34,680 nt of DNA from an uncultured Clostridia bacterium (lineage in GTDB: Bacteria; Bacillota; Clostridia; Lachnospirales; CAG-274), in the NCBI GenBank assembly GCA_944384215.1, contig CALWSN010000104.1, positions 1 through 34,680 on the forward strand. Direction: 5' to 3'. Shown in pieces: positions 1 to 7,657 of this stretch. How positions within the stretch are numbered: position 1 is the first letter of the stretch; every line of letters starts with the position of its first letter. Position numbers and translations under genes: made by a program. The notes below the pieces were generated by a model, which was not told where the DNA came from, did no database searches, and saw only the letters and a list, made by a program, of their open reading frames with translations.

Positions 1-404
1 TGTTTCATTTCTTCAAAAATATGCTTAGGAAGCTCAGATATGTCTTTATATGAATTATAAATAGGGTCATTTTTAGCTATTGCTATAATTTTTTCATCAT
101 TTTCGCCACCATCAACCATATGCATAACACCAATAGGATAAGCTTCAACAAGTGTTAAAGGTTCAATAGTTTCAGAACATAATAGAAGAACATCAAGAGG
201 GTCTTTGTCATCACCATAAGTTTTAGGTATAAAACCATAATTAGCAGGGTAATGCACAGCAGAATGTAAAATTCTATCTAACATAATAAGACCAGTTTCT
301 TTATCTAGTTCATATTTTTTTTTGCTGCCTTTAGATATTTCTATAACGCATACAAATTCATCAGTTTTTATTCTATCAGAACTAATATCGTGCCAAATAT
401 TCAT
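1..404 (-). CDS. ppa: Inorganic pyrophosphatase, 3' end outside window
   Basis: This is a soluble family I inorganic pyrophosphatase, which hydrolyses pyrophosphate to two phosphates and pulls biosynthetic reactions forward in the cytosol. The first 134 codons are visible and the C-terminus lies before base 1. It starts MNIWHDISSDRI and has the family segments HYPANYGFIPKTYGDD and DPLDVLLL, which carry the metal-binding aspartates. The ATG at 404-402 follows a TTTGGAGG ribosome site at good distance. The usual family length is about 170-180 residues, so perhaps 40 are missing. Upstream lies a 125-base AT-rich gap to the end of the LUD gene, so it probably has its own promoter. I am confident of the family. 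Confidence 0.93.
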   Translation of the reverse strand, partial: MNIWHDISSDRIKTDEFVCVIEISKGSKKKYELDKETGLIMLDRILHSAVHYPANYGFIPKTYGDDKDPLDVLLLCSETIEPLTLVEAYPIGVMHMVDGGENDEKIIAIAKNDPIYNSYKDISELPKHIFEEMK

Positions 405-529
405 TATAATTTCCTCCAAAAAATAAATTTAACCTTATTAATTATATATTTAAATGATAAAAAATTAAATTGACAAATAATATAAATTAAAAATCAATAA
501 TAGATTTAAAATATACAAATTATACAAAA

Positions 530-1165
530 TTAGTAACCTAATTCTTCACCGACTAAAATAACTTTAATTCTATCTTTATATCTACTATAACGATGAACAG
601 TAGTAACACAGCATATAGTATCACCAGATAAACAATCGTAACAGTTACCTTTTATTGCACAAGGTGTTTTTCTATCTAGACGCATAGCATTTATAGGTGA
701 AGCATAATTTTTAACTCTATCAATGGCAGAGGTTTCATCTTTTGCTATTTTGTTAACACCCACAACTAATATAACATTTTTAGGACCATAAATCATAGCA
801 GCAACTCTGTTACCAGTGCCATCAATATTTACTATTTTACCATCTAAAGTTATAGCATTAGCACTAGCAAGATAAAAATCGCTTGTAAAAGCCTTTGTAT
901 AAATTTTGTCAATTTCATCTTGATTAGTTGCCTTAGCTCTATCAAAAAGTTGATAATCTCCGCTATATAAGGCATCTATTAAGCCAATTTGCATTATGCT
1001 TTGAGAGCCACCCCAACAAATAGTGGATTTATTAGGTATAAGCTCTAAAGCCTTTTGTAATGCATCTTCTTTAGTTTTAACAAAAAAGCCTTGCATATTT
1101 CTCTTTTCTAAATTTTCAATGATTTTTCTTGCATTAATTTCATTATACATTTCTTTTGGTGTCAT
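530..1165 (-). CDS. LUD-domain protein (lactate utilization LutC/YkgG-like)
   Basis: This 211-residue cytosolic protein belongs to the LUD (DUF162) family, which includes LutB and LutC of lactate oxidation. The start MTPKEMYNEINARKII, the segment STICWGGSQSI near residue 47 and the segment SANAITLDGKIVNIDGTGNR near 101 are typical of stand-alone LUD proteins of Clostridia. Five cysteines cluster near the C-terminus (C169, C175, C178, C185, C186), which could hold a metal or an iron-sulfur centre; that is inference. It starts 27 bases downstream of the lysA stop and is probably the last gene of the aroC-lysA operon. No other lut genes are nearby, so the substrate cannot be read from context. 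Confidence 0.82.
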   Translation of the reverse strand: MTPKEMYNEINARKIIENLEKRNMQGFFVKTKEDALQKALELIPNKSTICWGGSQSIMQIGLIDALYSGDYQLFDRAKATNQDEIDKIYTKAFTSDFYLASANAITLDGKIVNIDGTGNRVAAMIYGPKNVILVVGVNKIAKDETSAIDRVKNYASPINAMRLDRKTPCAIKGNCYDCLSGDTICCVTTVHRYSRYKDRIKVILVGEELGY

Positions 1166-1192
1166 ATAAAAGCCCCCTTAATAACTAATATA

Positions 1193-2458
1193 CTATTTTA
1201 AAGAAATAAAGTTTTTAACTATATCTTCTAATGTATCTCTTTTTCTAATAAGAACAGCTTCACCGTTTTCTCTAATTAAAATTTCAGCAGGGCGTAATCT
1301 GTTGTTATAATTTGAGCTCATAACGTGGCCATAAGCTCCAGCATCTAAAATACCTAAAATATCACCTTCTTTTAAAGTAGGTAACATTCTATTTTTAGCA
1401 ATAATATCACCTGTTTCACAAATATTACCAACAACTGTAATAGGTTCCATATCTTCAGATTTTTCATCGGATTTTCTATAAACCTCTATATCGTGATGAG
1501 AATCATACATAACAGGTCTTGCTAAAACATTAAACCCTATATCAGTACCAGCATATTTATCAGTGCCATTATTTTTTATAGCGTGAACTGTACCAAGTAA
1601 AATACCACATTCTGCTGCAATATACCTACCTGGCTCTACTTTAAACTTAAGTCTTTTGCCATATTCTTTAGTAAATTCTTCAAATATTTCATCTAATTTT
1701 TTACCAAGAGATTTAATATCTAATGTATTATAAGTATCTTCTAATTTATTGTAAGGTATGCCAAAGCCACCACCTAAATCAATAAATTCTAAATTATCAA
1801 ATTGTTTAGCAATGGATAAAATAGCATATACACCTTGTATATATTTATCTGGTTCCATAAATAAAGAACCTATGTGTTGATTTATACCTACTAATGTTAA
1901 ATTGTATTTTTTTAAAGTTTCTTTAAATAAATCCATTTCATCAGGGTCTATACCAAATTTAGTATTTTTACCAGCAGTGATAACTTTTTCGTGATGACCA
2001 GCCCCAACACCACCATTAAAGCGAGCAGCAACTTTTCCGTTAGGGTTTAATTGACCAAATTGTTCTAATTGAGATATAGAATCTACACTTAATATAATGT
2101 TATTGTCTATTGCATACTGCATTTCTTCTTTAGAAACATTATTGCTTATATAAAATATTTTATCAGATGAAAAGCCTGCTTTAAGCTCTGCATACATTTC
2201 ACCAGGAGACATTGCATCAATGTTTAAGCCTTCTTCATTAGCTATTTCTAATATAGCAAGGCTACTATTTGCCTTAGCAGAATAATTTACAGCAAAGTTT
2301 TCATAAGAAACAAGATTTTTCATATTTCTCATTTTTTCACGTAGTATTTTTTCATTATATACATATAAAGGGCTACCATATTTTTCTATTAAATCAATAG
2401 GTGAATGCCCCATATAAAAATTTACATTGTCAGTTACTTTTGATATTAGTTTTTGCAT
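1193..2458 (-). CDS. lysA: Diaminopimelate decarboxylase
   Basis: This PLP enzyme converts meso-diaminopimelate to L-lysine and CO2, the last step of lysine synthesis. It has 421 residues, normal for the family. The PLP lysine is K62 in the segment NYSAKANSS. Also present are the glycine-rich phosphate loop DLGGGFGIPY, EPGRYIAAECGILLGT with the substrate-binding arginine, CETGDIIAKNR with the conserved cysteine, and DAGAYGHVMSSNYN. The start MQKLISKV follows an AGGAGAA ribosome site. It lies 43 bases after the aroC stop and 27 bases before the LUD gene, so I place it in one operon with both. There is no room for a lysine riboswitch directly upstream. Confidence 0.96.
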   Translation of the reverse strand: MQKLISKVTDNVNFYMGHSPIDLIEKYGSPLYVYNEKILREKMRNMKNLVSYENFAVNYSAKANSSLAILEIANEEGLNIDAMSPGEMYAELKAGFSSDKIFYISNNVSKEEMQYAIDNNIILSVDSISQLEQFGQLNPNGKVAARFNGGVGAGHHEKVITAGKNTKFGIDPDEMDLFKETLKKYNLTLVGINQHIGSLFMEPDKYIQGVYAILSIAKQFDNLEFIDLGGGFGIPYNKLEDTYNTLDIKSLGKKLDEIFEEFTKEYGKRLKFKVEPGRYIAAECGILLGTVHAIKNNGTDKYAGTDIGFNVLARPVMYDSHHDIEVYRKSDEKSEDMEPITVVGNICETGDIIAKNRMLPTLKEGDILGILDAGAYGHVMSSNYNNRLRPAEILIRENGEAVLIRKRDTLEDIVKNFISLK

Positions 2459-2501
2459 AATAGTTCTCCTTTATCAATTATAATATATAAGTAAAAATAG
2501 G

Positions 2502-3599
2502 TTAAAAATTTAAGTATGCTTTTTTAACACAGTCTATTTTTTTAGTAATATTTACTAAAATATAGTCTATTAAAGTTATAGCTACCATAGATTCAATAAT
2601 AGGTATTGCTCTAGGTACAATAAAAGGGTCGTGTCTACCTTTTATCATAATTTCTTTATTTTCTAAGCTAGTGTTTATAGTATGTTGTGGTAAAGATATA
2701 GAAGGGGTAGGCTTAAATGCTATATTTATAGTGATTTTAGAACCATCAGATATACCTCCTAAAATACCACCAGAATTGTTGGTTTTTTTTAATACTTTTC
2801 CATTTTTTGAGTAAAAATTATCATTATATTCACTACCTTTTTTTTCACTAGCTAAAAAACCTAGACCAAACTCTATACCTTTTGTAGCACCAATAGACAT
2901 AATAGCCATAGATAACATAGCATCTAGTTTTTCAAAAACAGGCTCGCCTATGCCAGCTTTTAAGCCTGTTATTTCACAATAGGCAGTACCTCCAATAGAG
3001 TTATTTTCTTTAATAAGATTATCTAAAAGAGCGGTAGCTTTTTTAAATGTATCTTTACAAGGTATTTTTAAAGGATTTTCATTAATATAAGATAAATCTA
3101 TATTTTTAACTTTTATGTTACCAACAGATGATGTATAGGCCAAAATATTTATACCAAAATCAGTTAATATTTTTTTTGCAATAGCACCAGCACAAACACG
3201 AGCTACTGTTTCACGAGCAGATGCTCTACCACCCCCACGATAATCTCTAAAACCATATTTTTTATCATAAGTAAAGTCTGCGTGAGAAGGTCTATATATA
3301 TCCTTTATATTATCATAATCTTTAGATATATAATCTTTATTATGTACAATTAAAGATATAGGTGTACCTGTGGTTTTACCATTAAATACACCAGACATTA
3401 TTATAACTTTATCATCTTCATCTCTTTTAGTAGCATATTTACTATTATTAGGTTTACGTTTATCAAGTTCTTTTTGAATATCTTCTTCACATATATAAAC
3501 ACCTGCTGGGCAACCATCAATAACAACACCTATTGCTTTATTATGAGATTCACCCCAAGTAGAAACTTTAAAAATATTTCCATATATAGAACCAGATAT
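2502..3599 (-). CDS. aroC: Chorismate synthase, apparent ATA start codon
   Basis: This FMN-dependent enzyme makes chorismate from EPSP, the last shikimate step. Read from the ATA at 3599-3597 the protein has 365 residues, the normal length, and begins (M)SGSIYGNIFKVSTWGESH, which is where the family usually begins. Later motifs are intact: RPSHADFTY, the RDYRGGGRASARETVAR signature, NSGGILGGISDG and KGRHDPFIVPR. Residues 1-67 precede the first in-frame ATG (3398), and starting there would remove the conserved N-terminus. The frame is open back to a TAA at 3629-3627 with no ATG, GTG or TTG. AGAAGG lies 7 bases before the ATA. The GESHG motif reads GESHN here. It is the first gene of aroC-lysA-LUD. 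It could also be a gene with a damaged start, or a base-call error. Confidence 0.88.
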   Translation of the reverse strand: MSGSIYGNIFKVSTWGESHNKAIGVVIDGCPAGVYICEEDIQKELDKRKPNNSKYATKRDEDDKVIIMSGVFNGKTTGTPISLIVHNKDYISKDYDNIKDIYRPSHADFTYDKKYGFRDYRGGGRASARETVARVCAGAIAKKILTDFGINILAYTSSVGNIKVKNIDLSYINENPLKIPCKDTFKKATALLDNLIKENNSIGGTAYCEITGLKAGIGEPVFEKLDAMLSMAIMSIGATKGIEFGLGFLASEKKGSEYNDNFYSKNGKVLKKTNNSGGILGGISDGSKITINIAFKPTPSISLPQHTINTSLENKEIMIKGRHDPFIVPRAIPIIESMVAITLIDYILVNITKKIDCVKKAYLNF

Positions 3600-3612
3600 A
3601 ATATCACCTTCT
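3597..3612 (-). promoter_or_regulatory. Ribosome site and non-canonical start of aroC
   Basis: On the minus strand AGAAGGTGAT (3612-3603) matches the anti-Shine-Dalgarno sequence well and is followed by ATT then ATA. From AGAAGG to ATA is 7 bases and to ATT is 4 bases, so ATA fits best and gives the family's usual N-terminus. The only nearby ATG (3625-3623) is in another frame and has only a weak ribosome site. Confidence 0.6.
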
Positions 3613-3639
3613 TTTTTAGTATCATTTTACTTTAGATTT

Positions 3640-3668
3640 ATTATATAAATATTTTTTTATTTTGTAAA
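3640..3668 (-). promoter_or_regulatory. Sigma-A promoter of aroC-lysA operon
   Basis: TTTACA (3668-3663), a 17-base spacer and TATAAT (3645-3640) on the minus strand. Transcription would start near 3633, only about 30 bases before the aroC ribosome site, which leaves no room for an upstream canonical start. Confidence 0.65.
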
Positions 3669-3770
3669 TAGGAACATATACAAAATATACAAAATACATA
3701 AAAAATAATATGTAGTATTAAATATCAATTTAATAGTTATTAATTATAAATTATTTGGTAATTTTTAAGC

Positions 3771-3798
3771 TTGACTTTTTTATTTTAAATGGTAAAAT
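3771..3798 (+). promoter_or_regulatory. Sigma-A promoter of the queD-like gene
   Basis: TTGACT (3771-3776), 16 bases, then TAAAAT (3793-3798) preceded by TG at 3790-3791 plus one base, an extended -10. The leader would be about 110 bases long. No preQ1 riboswitch core is recognisable in it. Confidence 0.6.
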
Positions 3799-3830
3799 AA
3801 TAATCAAATAATAATAATATGTAAATAATA

Positions 3831-3870
3831 ATAAATATTAATGAATATTAATAAATATTAATAAATATAT
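3831..3870 (+). repeat. Four 10-base tandem units in queD leader
   Basis: Four consecutive 10-base blocks read ATAAATATTA, ATGAATATTA, ATAAATATTA and ATAAATATAT. They lie between the promoter and the ribosome site AAAGGAGG of the QueD-like gene. The AT-rich background makes chance resemblance easier, but the exact register over 40 bases stands out. Confidence 0.6.
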
Positions 3871-3913
3871 ATTTTTGTTGTTTATATATTAAATTTTAAA
3901 GGAGGTTTTAAAT

Positions 3914-4477
3914 ATGAGAAGTATTACAACTTTAGATTTACAGTATGCACACAGATTTTTAAATTTTAAAGGAGAGGCACAATATTTACACGGACATACA
4001 GGCGTTTTAACAATTGAGGTAGAAGATTCTATCGAACCTGGAGTAAATATGGTTTTCCCTTGTAATGAAATTCAAAAAACTGCTTGGGAAGTTTAAAAAA
4101 ACTTTGACCACGCACTTATATTAAGAGAAGATGACCCTTTACTTCCAGCTATACTAGATGTTTATGAAAAACAAGGTATTAAAGATGGTGCTTCAAATAA
4201 TAAGATGAAAGGGCCTGCTTTTAAAACAGAGCTTGCAACAGCATATCCAGATTGCCGTTTAGTTGTGACAAAGGAAACATTAACTGTTGAAGGTATGATT
4301 AAAATTGTTTACGATTTATTAAAAGATAAGCTAAACATTGCTAAAATAACTTTTACAAGTGGTGTAAATATGGCATCTGAAGAATATGAAACTAAAAATA
4401 AAATAGACCATTGTCCTTTATGTGGAATTGCATTAAATGAAAATGGTGTTTGTCCAAAATGTGGTTATAAAAAATAG
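3914..4477 (+). pseudogene. queD: QueD/PTPS-family gene with in-frame stop and zinc ribbon
   Basis: The 188-codon frame encodes a 6-pyruvoyl-tetrahydropterin synthase/6-carboxytetrahydropterin synthase family protein (queuosine or pterin pathway). Zinc ligands are visible as YAHRF (residues 11-15) and LHGH (residues 25-28). The second half has NFDHALILREDDPL, then VVTKETLTVEGM and a C-terminal Cys4 zinc ribbon (CPLC, then CPKC). The cysteine normally four residues before HGH is alanine here, so it may be a family variant rather than classical QueD. A single TAA at 4094-4096 interrupts the frame. Codons before and after it are in the same frame and the 36 codons to the next ATG (4205) are all family-like, so one substitution, not an indel, explains it. 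It is either a recent pseudogene, a readthrough site or a sequencing error. The AAAGGAGG ribosome site and the promoter look intact. Confidence 0.8.
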
Positions 4478-4519
4478 AGGTACATATTAATTGAAATAAA
4501 TAAAATATTTTAATTTTGT

Positions 4520-4588
4520 AAAAGCTGTATAAATTATTTAATTTAAGTTTAAAAGTGACTAAAGTTGAATATATTATACAGCTTTTTT
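4520..4588 (+). terminator. Long-loop hairpin with T-run after queD-like gene
   Basis: AAAAGCTGTATAA (4520-4532) pairs with TTATACAGCTTTT (4574-4586), followed by more T. The loop is about 41 bases, longer than usual. The rest of the gap 4478-4773 holds only the possible promoter at 4621. Confidence 0.6.
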
Positions 4589-4620
4589 GTAAATGTATAA
4601 AATATTTTGTATAAAGTTAC

Positions 4621-4649
4621 TTTACATAACCTTATATGTATGATATTCT
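4621..4649 (+). promoter_or_regulatory. Possible promoter of punA-deoC
   Basis: TTTACA (4621-4626), 17 bases, TATTCT (4644-4649) with TGA directly before the -10. The -10 match is only moderate. The leader would be about 118 bases and I see no purine riboswitch in it. Confidence 0.4.
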
Positions 4650-4773
4650 AATTATTAAATAGACTTTATTATTAGTTATCGTTTTTATAGTTGTGAAAAT
4701 ATTAGATAATTAATGTTTATAAGTTTTGATTTATATAAAATGATATTAAATTTATTAAATAAGGAGTTATTAT

Positions 4774-5586
4774 ATGTTTGAAAATATAGTAAAAACAACT
4801 GAATATATAAAAAATAATACAAAATATAATCCAAAGGTTGCTATAATATTAGGTTCTGGACTTGGAGATTTAGTAAACTTTGTAGAAGAAAAAGAAGAAA
4901 TAAATTATGAAGATATACCATATTTTCCAGTATCAACAGTAGCAGGCCACGCTGGCAAGCTTGTTTTTGGTAAAATAAATAATGTTGAAGTTTTGTTAAT
5001 GCAAGGTAGATTTCACTTTTATGAAGGTTATTCTATGAAAGAGGTTACATATCCAATATATGTTATGAAACAGCTTGGTATAGAAAAGCTTATAGTAACA
5101 AATGCTAGTGGTGGGGTAAACGAAACATTTGAGCCAGGCACATTAATGATTATAAATGATTTTATAAACTTTATGGGTACTAATCCATTAATAGGTAAAA
5201 ATGATGAAAGATTTGGTGTTAGGTTCCCAGATATGTCTGAGGTTTACTCTTTAGAGCTTATTGATAAAGCTAAAAAGGTTGCAGATAGTTTAAATATAGC
5301 TTATAGAGAAGGTATTTATATGGCTTGCACTGGCCCTAATTATGAAACAGCAGCTGAGATAAGAGCTTTTAAAACTTTAGGTGCAGATGCAGTTGGTATG
5401 TCTACTGTACCAGAAACTATTGTTGCTAATTATTTAGGGTTAAAAGTTTTAGGTATATCTTGTATCACTAATATGGCAACAGGTATACAAAAATTTAAAC
5501 ATTCTCACGATAGAGTTGTAGAAACAGCTAAAAAAGCATCTGAAAATTTTTGTACTTGGGTATCTAACATAGTAAAAGAATTTTAA
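4774..5586 (+). CDS. punA: Purine nucleoside phosphorylase, trimeric type
   Basis: This cytosolic enzyme splits purine (deoxy)nucleosides with phosphate into base and (deoxy)ribose 1-phosphate. The 270-residue length and motifs are those of the trimeric family. GSGLGD (27-32) and GHAG (58-61) bind phosphate, GRFHFYEGY follows, TNASGGVN is at 109-116, GPNYET (187-192) carries the catalytic glutamate E192, and ITNMATG contains the purine-binding asparagine. The trimeric type favours guanosine and inosine nucleosides; that is family knowledge. The start ATG follows AAGGAG. deoC begins 18 bases after its stop, so the two form one unit. The product deoxyribose 1-phosphate is the substrate of deoB just downstream. 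Confidence 0.95.
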   Translation: MFENIVKTTEYIKNNTKYNPKVAIILGSGLGDLVNFVEEKEEINYEDIPYFPVSTVAGHAGKLVFGKINNVEVLLMQGRFHFYEGYSMKEVTYPIYVMKQLGIEKLIVTNASGGVNETFEPGTLMIINDFINFMGTNPLIGKNDERFGVRFPDMSEVYSLELIDKAKKVADSLNIAYREGIYMACTGPNYETAAEIRAFKTLGADAVGMSTVPETIVANYLGLKVLGISCITNMATGIQKFKHSHDRVVETAKKASENFCTWVSNIVKEF

Positions 5587-5604
5587 TTTTTAGGAGGATA
5601 TATA

Positions 5605-6264
5605 ATGAAACACATATTAGAAAAAGTAGACCATACTTTATTAAAACCAGTATCAACTTGGGAAGATATTAAAAAAATTTGTGATGAAGCTAAAGAAATG
5701 AAAGTAGCATCTGTTTGTATACCACCATCTTTTGTAAAACAAGCAAGTGAGTATTTAAAAGATGAAATACCAGTTTGTACAGTAATAGGGTTTCCTTTAG
5801 GATACAATACTACTAAAATAAAAATAGAAGAGGCAAAAGATGCCATAGAAAATGGTGCTAAAGAAATAGATATGGTTATAAATATTGGTGATGCTAAGGC
5901 TGGTTTATTTGACAAAATAGAAGATGAAATTAGACAAATAAAAAATGCAATAGGTAACCATATTTTAAAAGTTATAATAGAAACTTGTTACCTAACACAA
6001 GATGAAAAAATAGCTCTTTGTAAAGCTGTTAGCAATGCAAAAGCAGATTTTATAAAAACTTCAACAGGGTTTGGCACAAATGGTGCAACTTTAGAAGATA
6101 TTAAGCTTATGAAAGAAAATGTAGCACAAAATGTAGCTATAAAAGCTGCTGGTGGTGTTAAAACAATAGAAGATGCAGAAAATTTTATTAAAGAAGGTGC
6201 AACAAGACTTGGTACAAGCTCAATTTGCCAAGTTTTAAAAAATCAACAAGTTACAGGGTATTAA
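5605..6264 (+). CDS. deoC: Deoxyribose-phosphate aldolase
   Basis: It cleaves 2-deoxyribose 5-phosphate to glyceraldehyde 3-phosphate and acetaldehyde, the last step of deoxynucleoside breakdown. The 219 residues match the family length. D89 in KEIDMVINIG, the Schiff-base lysine K151 in DFIKTSTGFG, and K180 in VAIKAAGGVK form the known active-site set. An AGGAGG ribosome site precedes the ATG. It is co-transcribed with punA and followed by a strong terminator. A long open frame on the opposite strand inside it is only a shadow. Confidence 0.96.
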   Translation: MKHILEKVDHTLLKPVSTWEDIKKICDEAKEMKVASVCIPPSFVKQASEYLKDEIPVCTVIGFPLGYNTTKIKIEEAKDAIENGAKEIDMVINIGDAKAGLFDKIEDEIRQIKNAIGNHILKVIIETCYLTQDEKIALCKAVSNAKADFIKTSTGFGTNGATLEDIKLMKENVAQNVAIKAAGGVKTIEDAENFIKEGATRLGTSSICQVLKNQQVTGY

Positions 6265-6277
6265 TAAAAGATAATTT

Positions 6278-6325
6278 AAAAGCCTGTATTATATATTTTG
6301 TTTAATATGTAATACAGGCTTTATC
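6278..6325 (+). terminator. Terminator after deoC
   Basis: AAAAGCCTGTATT (6278-6290) pairs with AATACAGGCTTTA (6311-6323) around a roughly 20-base loop, which itself is AT-rich and partly pairable. The T-run is short. It separates punA-deoC from the deoB operon. Confidence 0.7.
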
Positions 6326-6407
6326 AATTAATTGTACAAAATTATACTTATAATACCTATAAAAAATATACAAAATATAATAAAAGTATATTTTTTATTA
6401 TAAAAAA

Positions 6408-6436
6408 TTGCATAAAATATAAAAATGTGATAAAAT
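6408..6436 (+). promoter_or_regulatory. Extended -10 promoter of the deoB operon
   Basis: TTGCAT (6408-6413), 17 bases, TAAAAT (6431-6436), with TG at 6428-6429 plus one base before the -10. It lies about 38 bases before the deoB start. Confidence 0.6.
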
Positions 6437-6473
6437 TTAATTAATAATAAAAAATATATAAGGAGGTTTTAAA

Positions 6474-7643
6474 ATGAAAGCAAAAAGAGTATTTTTAATT
6501 GTTTTAGATAGTTATGGAATAGGTGAAGCTAAAGATGCAAAAGCTTTTGGTGATGAAGGTAGCAATACATTAAAAACTATTACATCTTCAAAAGAATATA
6601 ATACACCTAATATGGCTAAAATAGGTCTTTTCAATATTGATAAAATAGATTATAAAGAAGGGGTAGAAAAACCTATTGGTGCTTATGGAAGGTTAGAAGA
6701 AGCATCTATGGGTAAAGATACAACAATAGGTCATTGGGAGATAGCAGGTATTATATCAGATAACCCTCTTCCTACTTATCCAAATGGTTTTCCTGATTAT
6801 ATACTTAATGAGTTTAAAGAAAAAACAGGTAGAGATGTTATATGTAATAAGCCATACTCAGGAACAGAAGTTATAAAAGATTATGGAAAAGAACATATAG
6901 AAACAGGTGCTTTAATAGTTTATACATCAGCAGATAGTGTTTTTCAAATAGCAGCACACGAAGATGTTGTACCCATTGAAACATTATATGAATATTGTCA
7001 TATAGCTAGAGATATTTTAAAAGGAAAAGATGGTGTAGGTAGAGTTATAGCCAGACCTTTTGAAGGTGAATATCCTTTTAAAAGAACACCTAGAAGACAC
7101 GATTATTCTTTATTACCACCAAAAGATACAATGCTTGACTATTTAGAAAAAGCTAATTTAGATACTATTGGTATAGGTAAAATATATGATATATTTGCAG
7201 GTAAAGGTATTAAAGAAACAACAAGTATAGTAAATAATATTGATGGTATGGAAAAAACAATTGCCTTACAAGAAAAAGATTTTACAGGGCTTGCTTTTAT
7301 TAACTTAGTAGATTTTGATATGGTTTATGGTCATAGAAATGACATAGAAGGTTATGCAAAAGCAGCTACTACTTTTGATAATCAGCTTGGTACATTTATT
7401 AACAATATGAAAGATGATGATATGCTTATTATAACAGCAGACCACGGTTGTGACCCAGGGTTTAAAGGGACAGACCATTCAAGAGAAAATGTACCTTTAT
7501 TAGTTTATGGTAAAAATATAAAAGAAAATGTATCTTTAGGTACAAGACATACATTTGCAGATATAGCTAAAACTATATTAGATGTATTTGATATAAATGG
7601 AGATATAGATGGAACAAGTTTCTTAAATGATGTATTAAAATAG
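6474..7643 (+). CDS. deoB: Phosphopentomutase
   Basis: It interconverts (deoxy)ribose 1-phosphate and (deoxy)ribose 5-phosphate, linking phosphorolysis by PunA and Pdp to DeoC and the pentose phosphate pathway. It is a 389-residue member of the alkaline phosphatase superfamily. The metal site is seen as LDSYGIG (D12), the phosphorylated threonine in GKDTTIGHWE (about T84), NLVDFDMVYGHRND, and ITADHGCDPGFKGTDHSREN. AAGGAGG precedes the ATG. It is the first gene of a six-gene unit; cdd starts 14 bases after its stop. Confidence 0.97.
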   Translation: MKAKRVFLIVLDSYGIGEAKDAKAFGDEGSNTLKTITSSKEYNTPNMAKIGLFNIDKIDYKEGVEKPIGAYGRLEEASMGKDTTIGHWEIAGIISDNPLPTYPNGFPDYILNEFKEKTGRDVICNKPYSGTEVIKDYGKEHIETGALIVYTSADSVFQIAAHEDVVPIETLYEYCHIARDILKGKDGVGRVIARPFEGEYPFKRTPRRHDYSLLPPKDTMLDYLEKANLDTIGIGKIYDIFAGKGIKETTSIVNNIDGMEKTIALQEKDFTGLAFINLVDFDMVYGHRNDIEGYAKAATTFDNQLGTFINNMKDDDMLIITADHGCDPGFKGTDHSRENVPLLVYGKNIKENVSLGTRHTFADIAKTILDVFDINGDIDGTSFLNDVLK

Positions 7644-7657
7644 AAAGGTTATAAACT

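Noticed and set aside
2459-2501. Lysine riboswitch before lysA
   Set aside because: Only 43 bases separate it from aroC, far too short.
3396-3398. ATG at 3398 as the aroC start
   Set aside because: It would remove 67 conserved residues including GNIFKVSTWGESH, and no good ribosome site precedes it.
4094-4096. TAA read as a sense codon in this organism
   Set aside because: Most genes in the window end in TAA at the family-typical length, so no genome-wide reassignment.
3914-4477. Frameshift in the QueD-like gene
   Set aside because: Sequence before and after the stop is in the same frame; a single substitution explains it.
4650-4773. Purine riboswitch before punA
   Set aside because: No three-way junction or conserved core seen in the leader.
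5583-5915. Minus-strand open frame across deoC
   Set aside because: Hydrophobic, low-meaning translation opposite a clear gene; an antisense shadow. The same holds for those within nupO (8500-8976, 9209-9439), the EAL gene (19420-19806) and rsmE (22521-22778).
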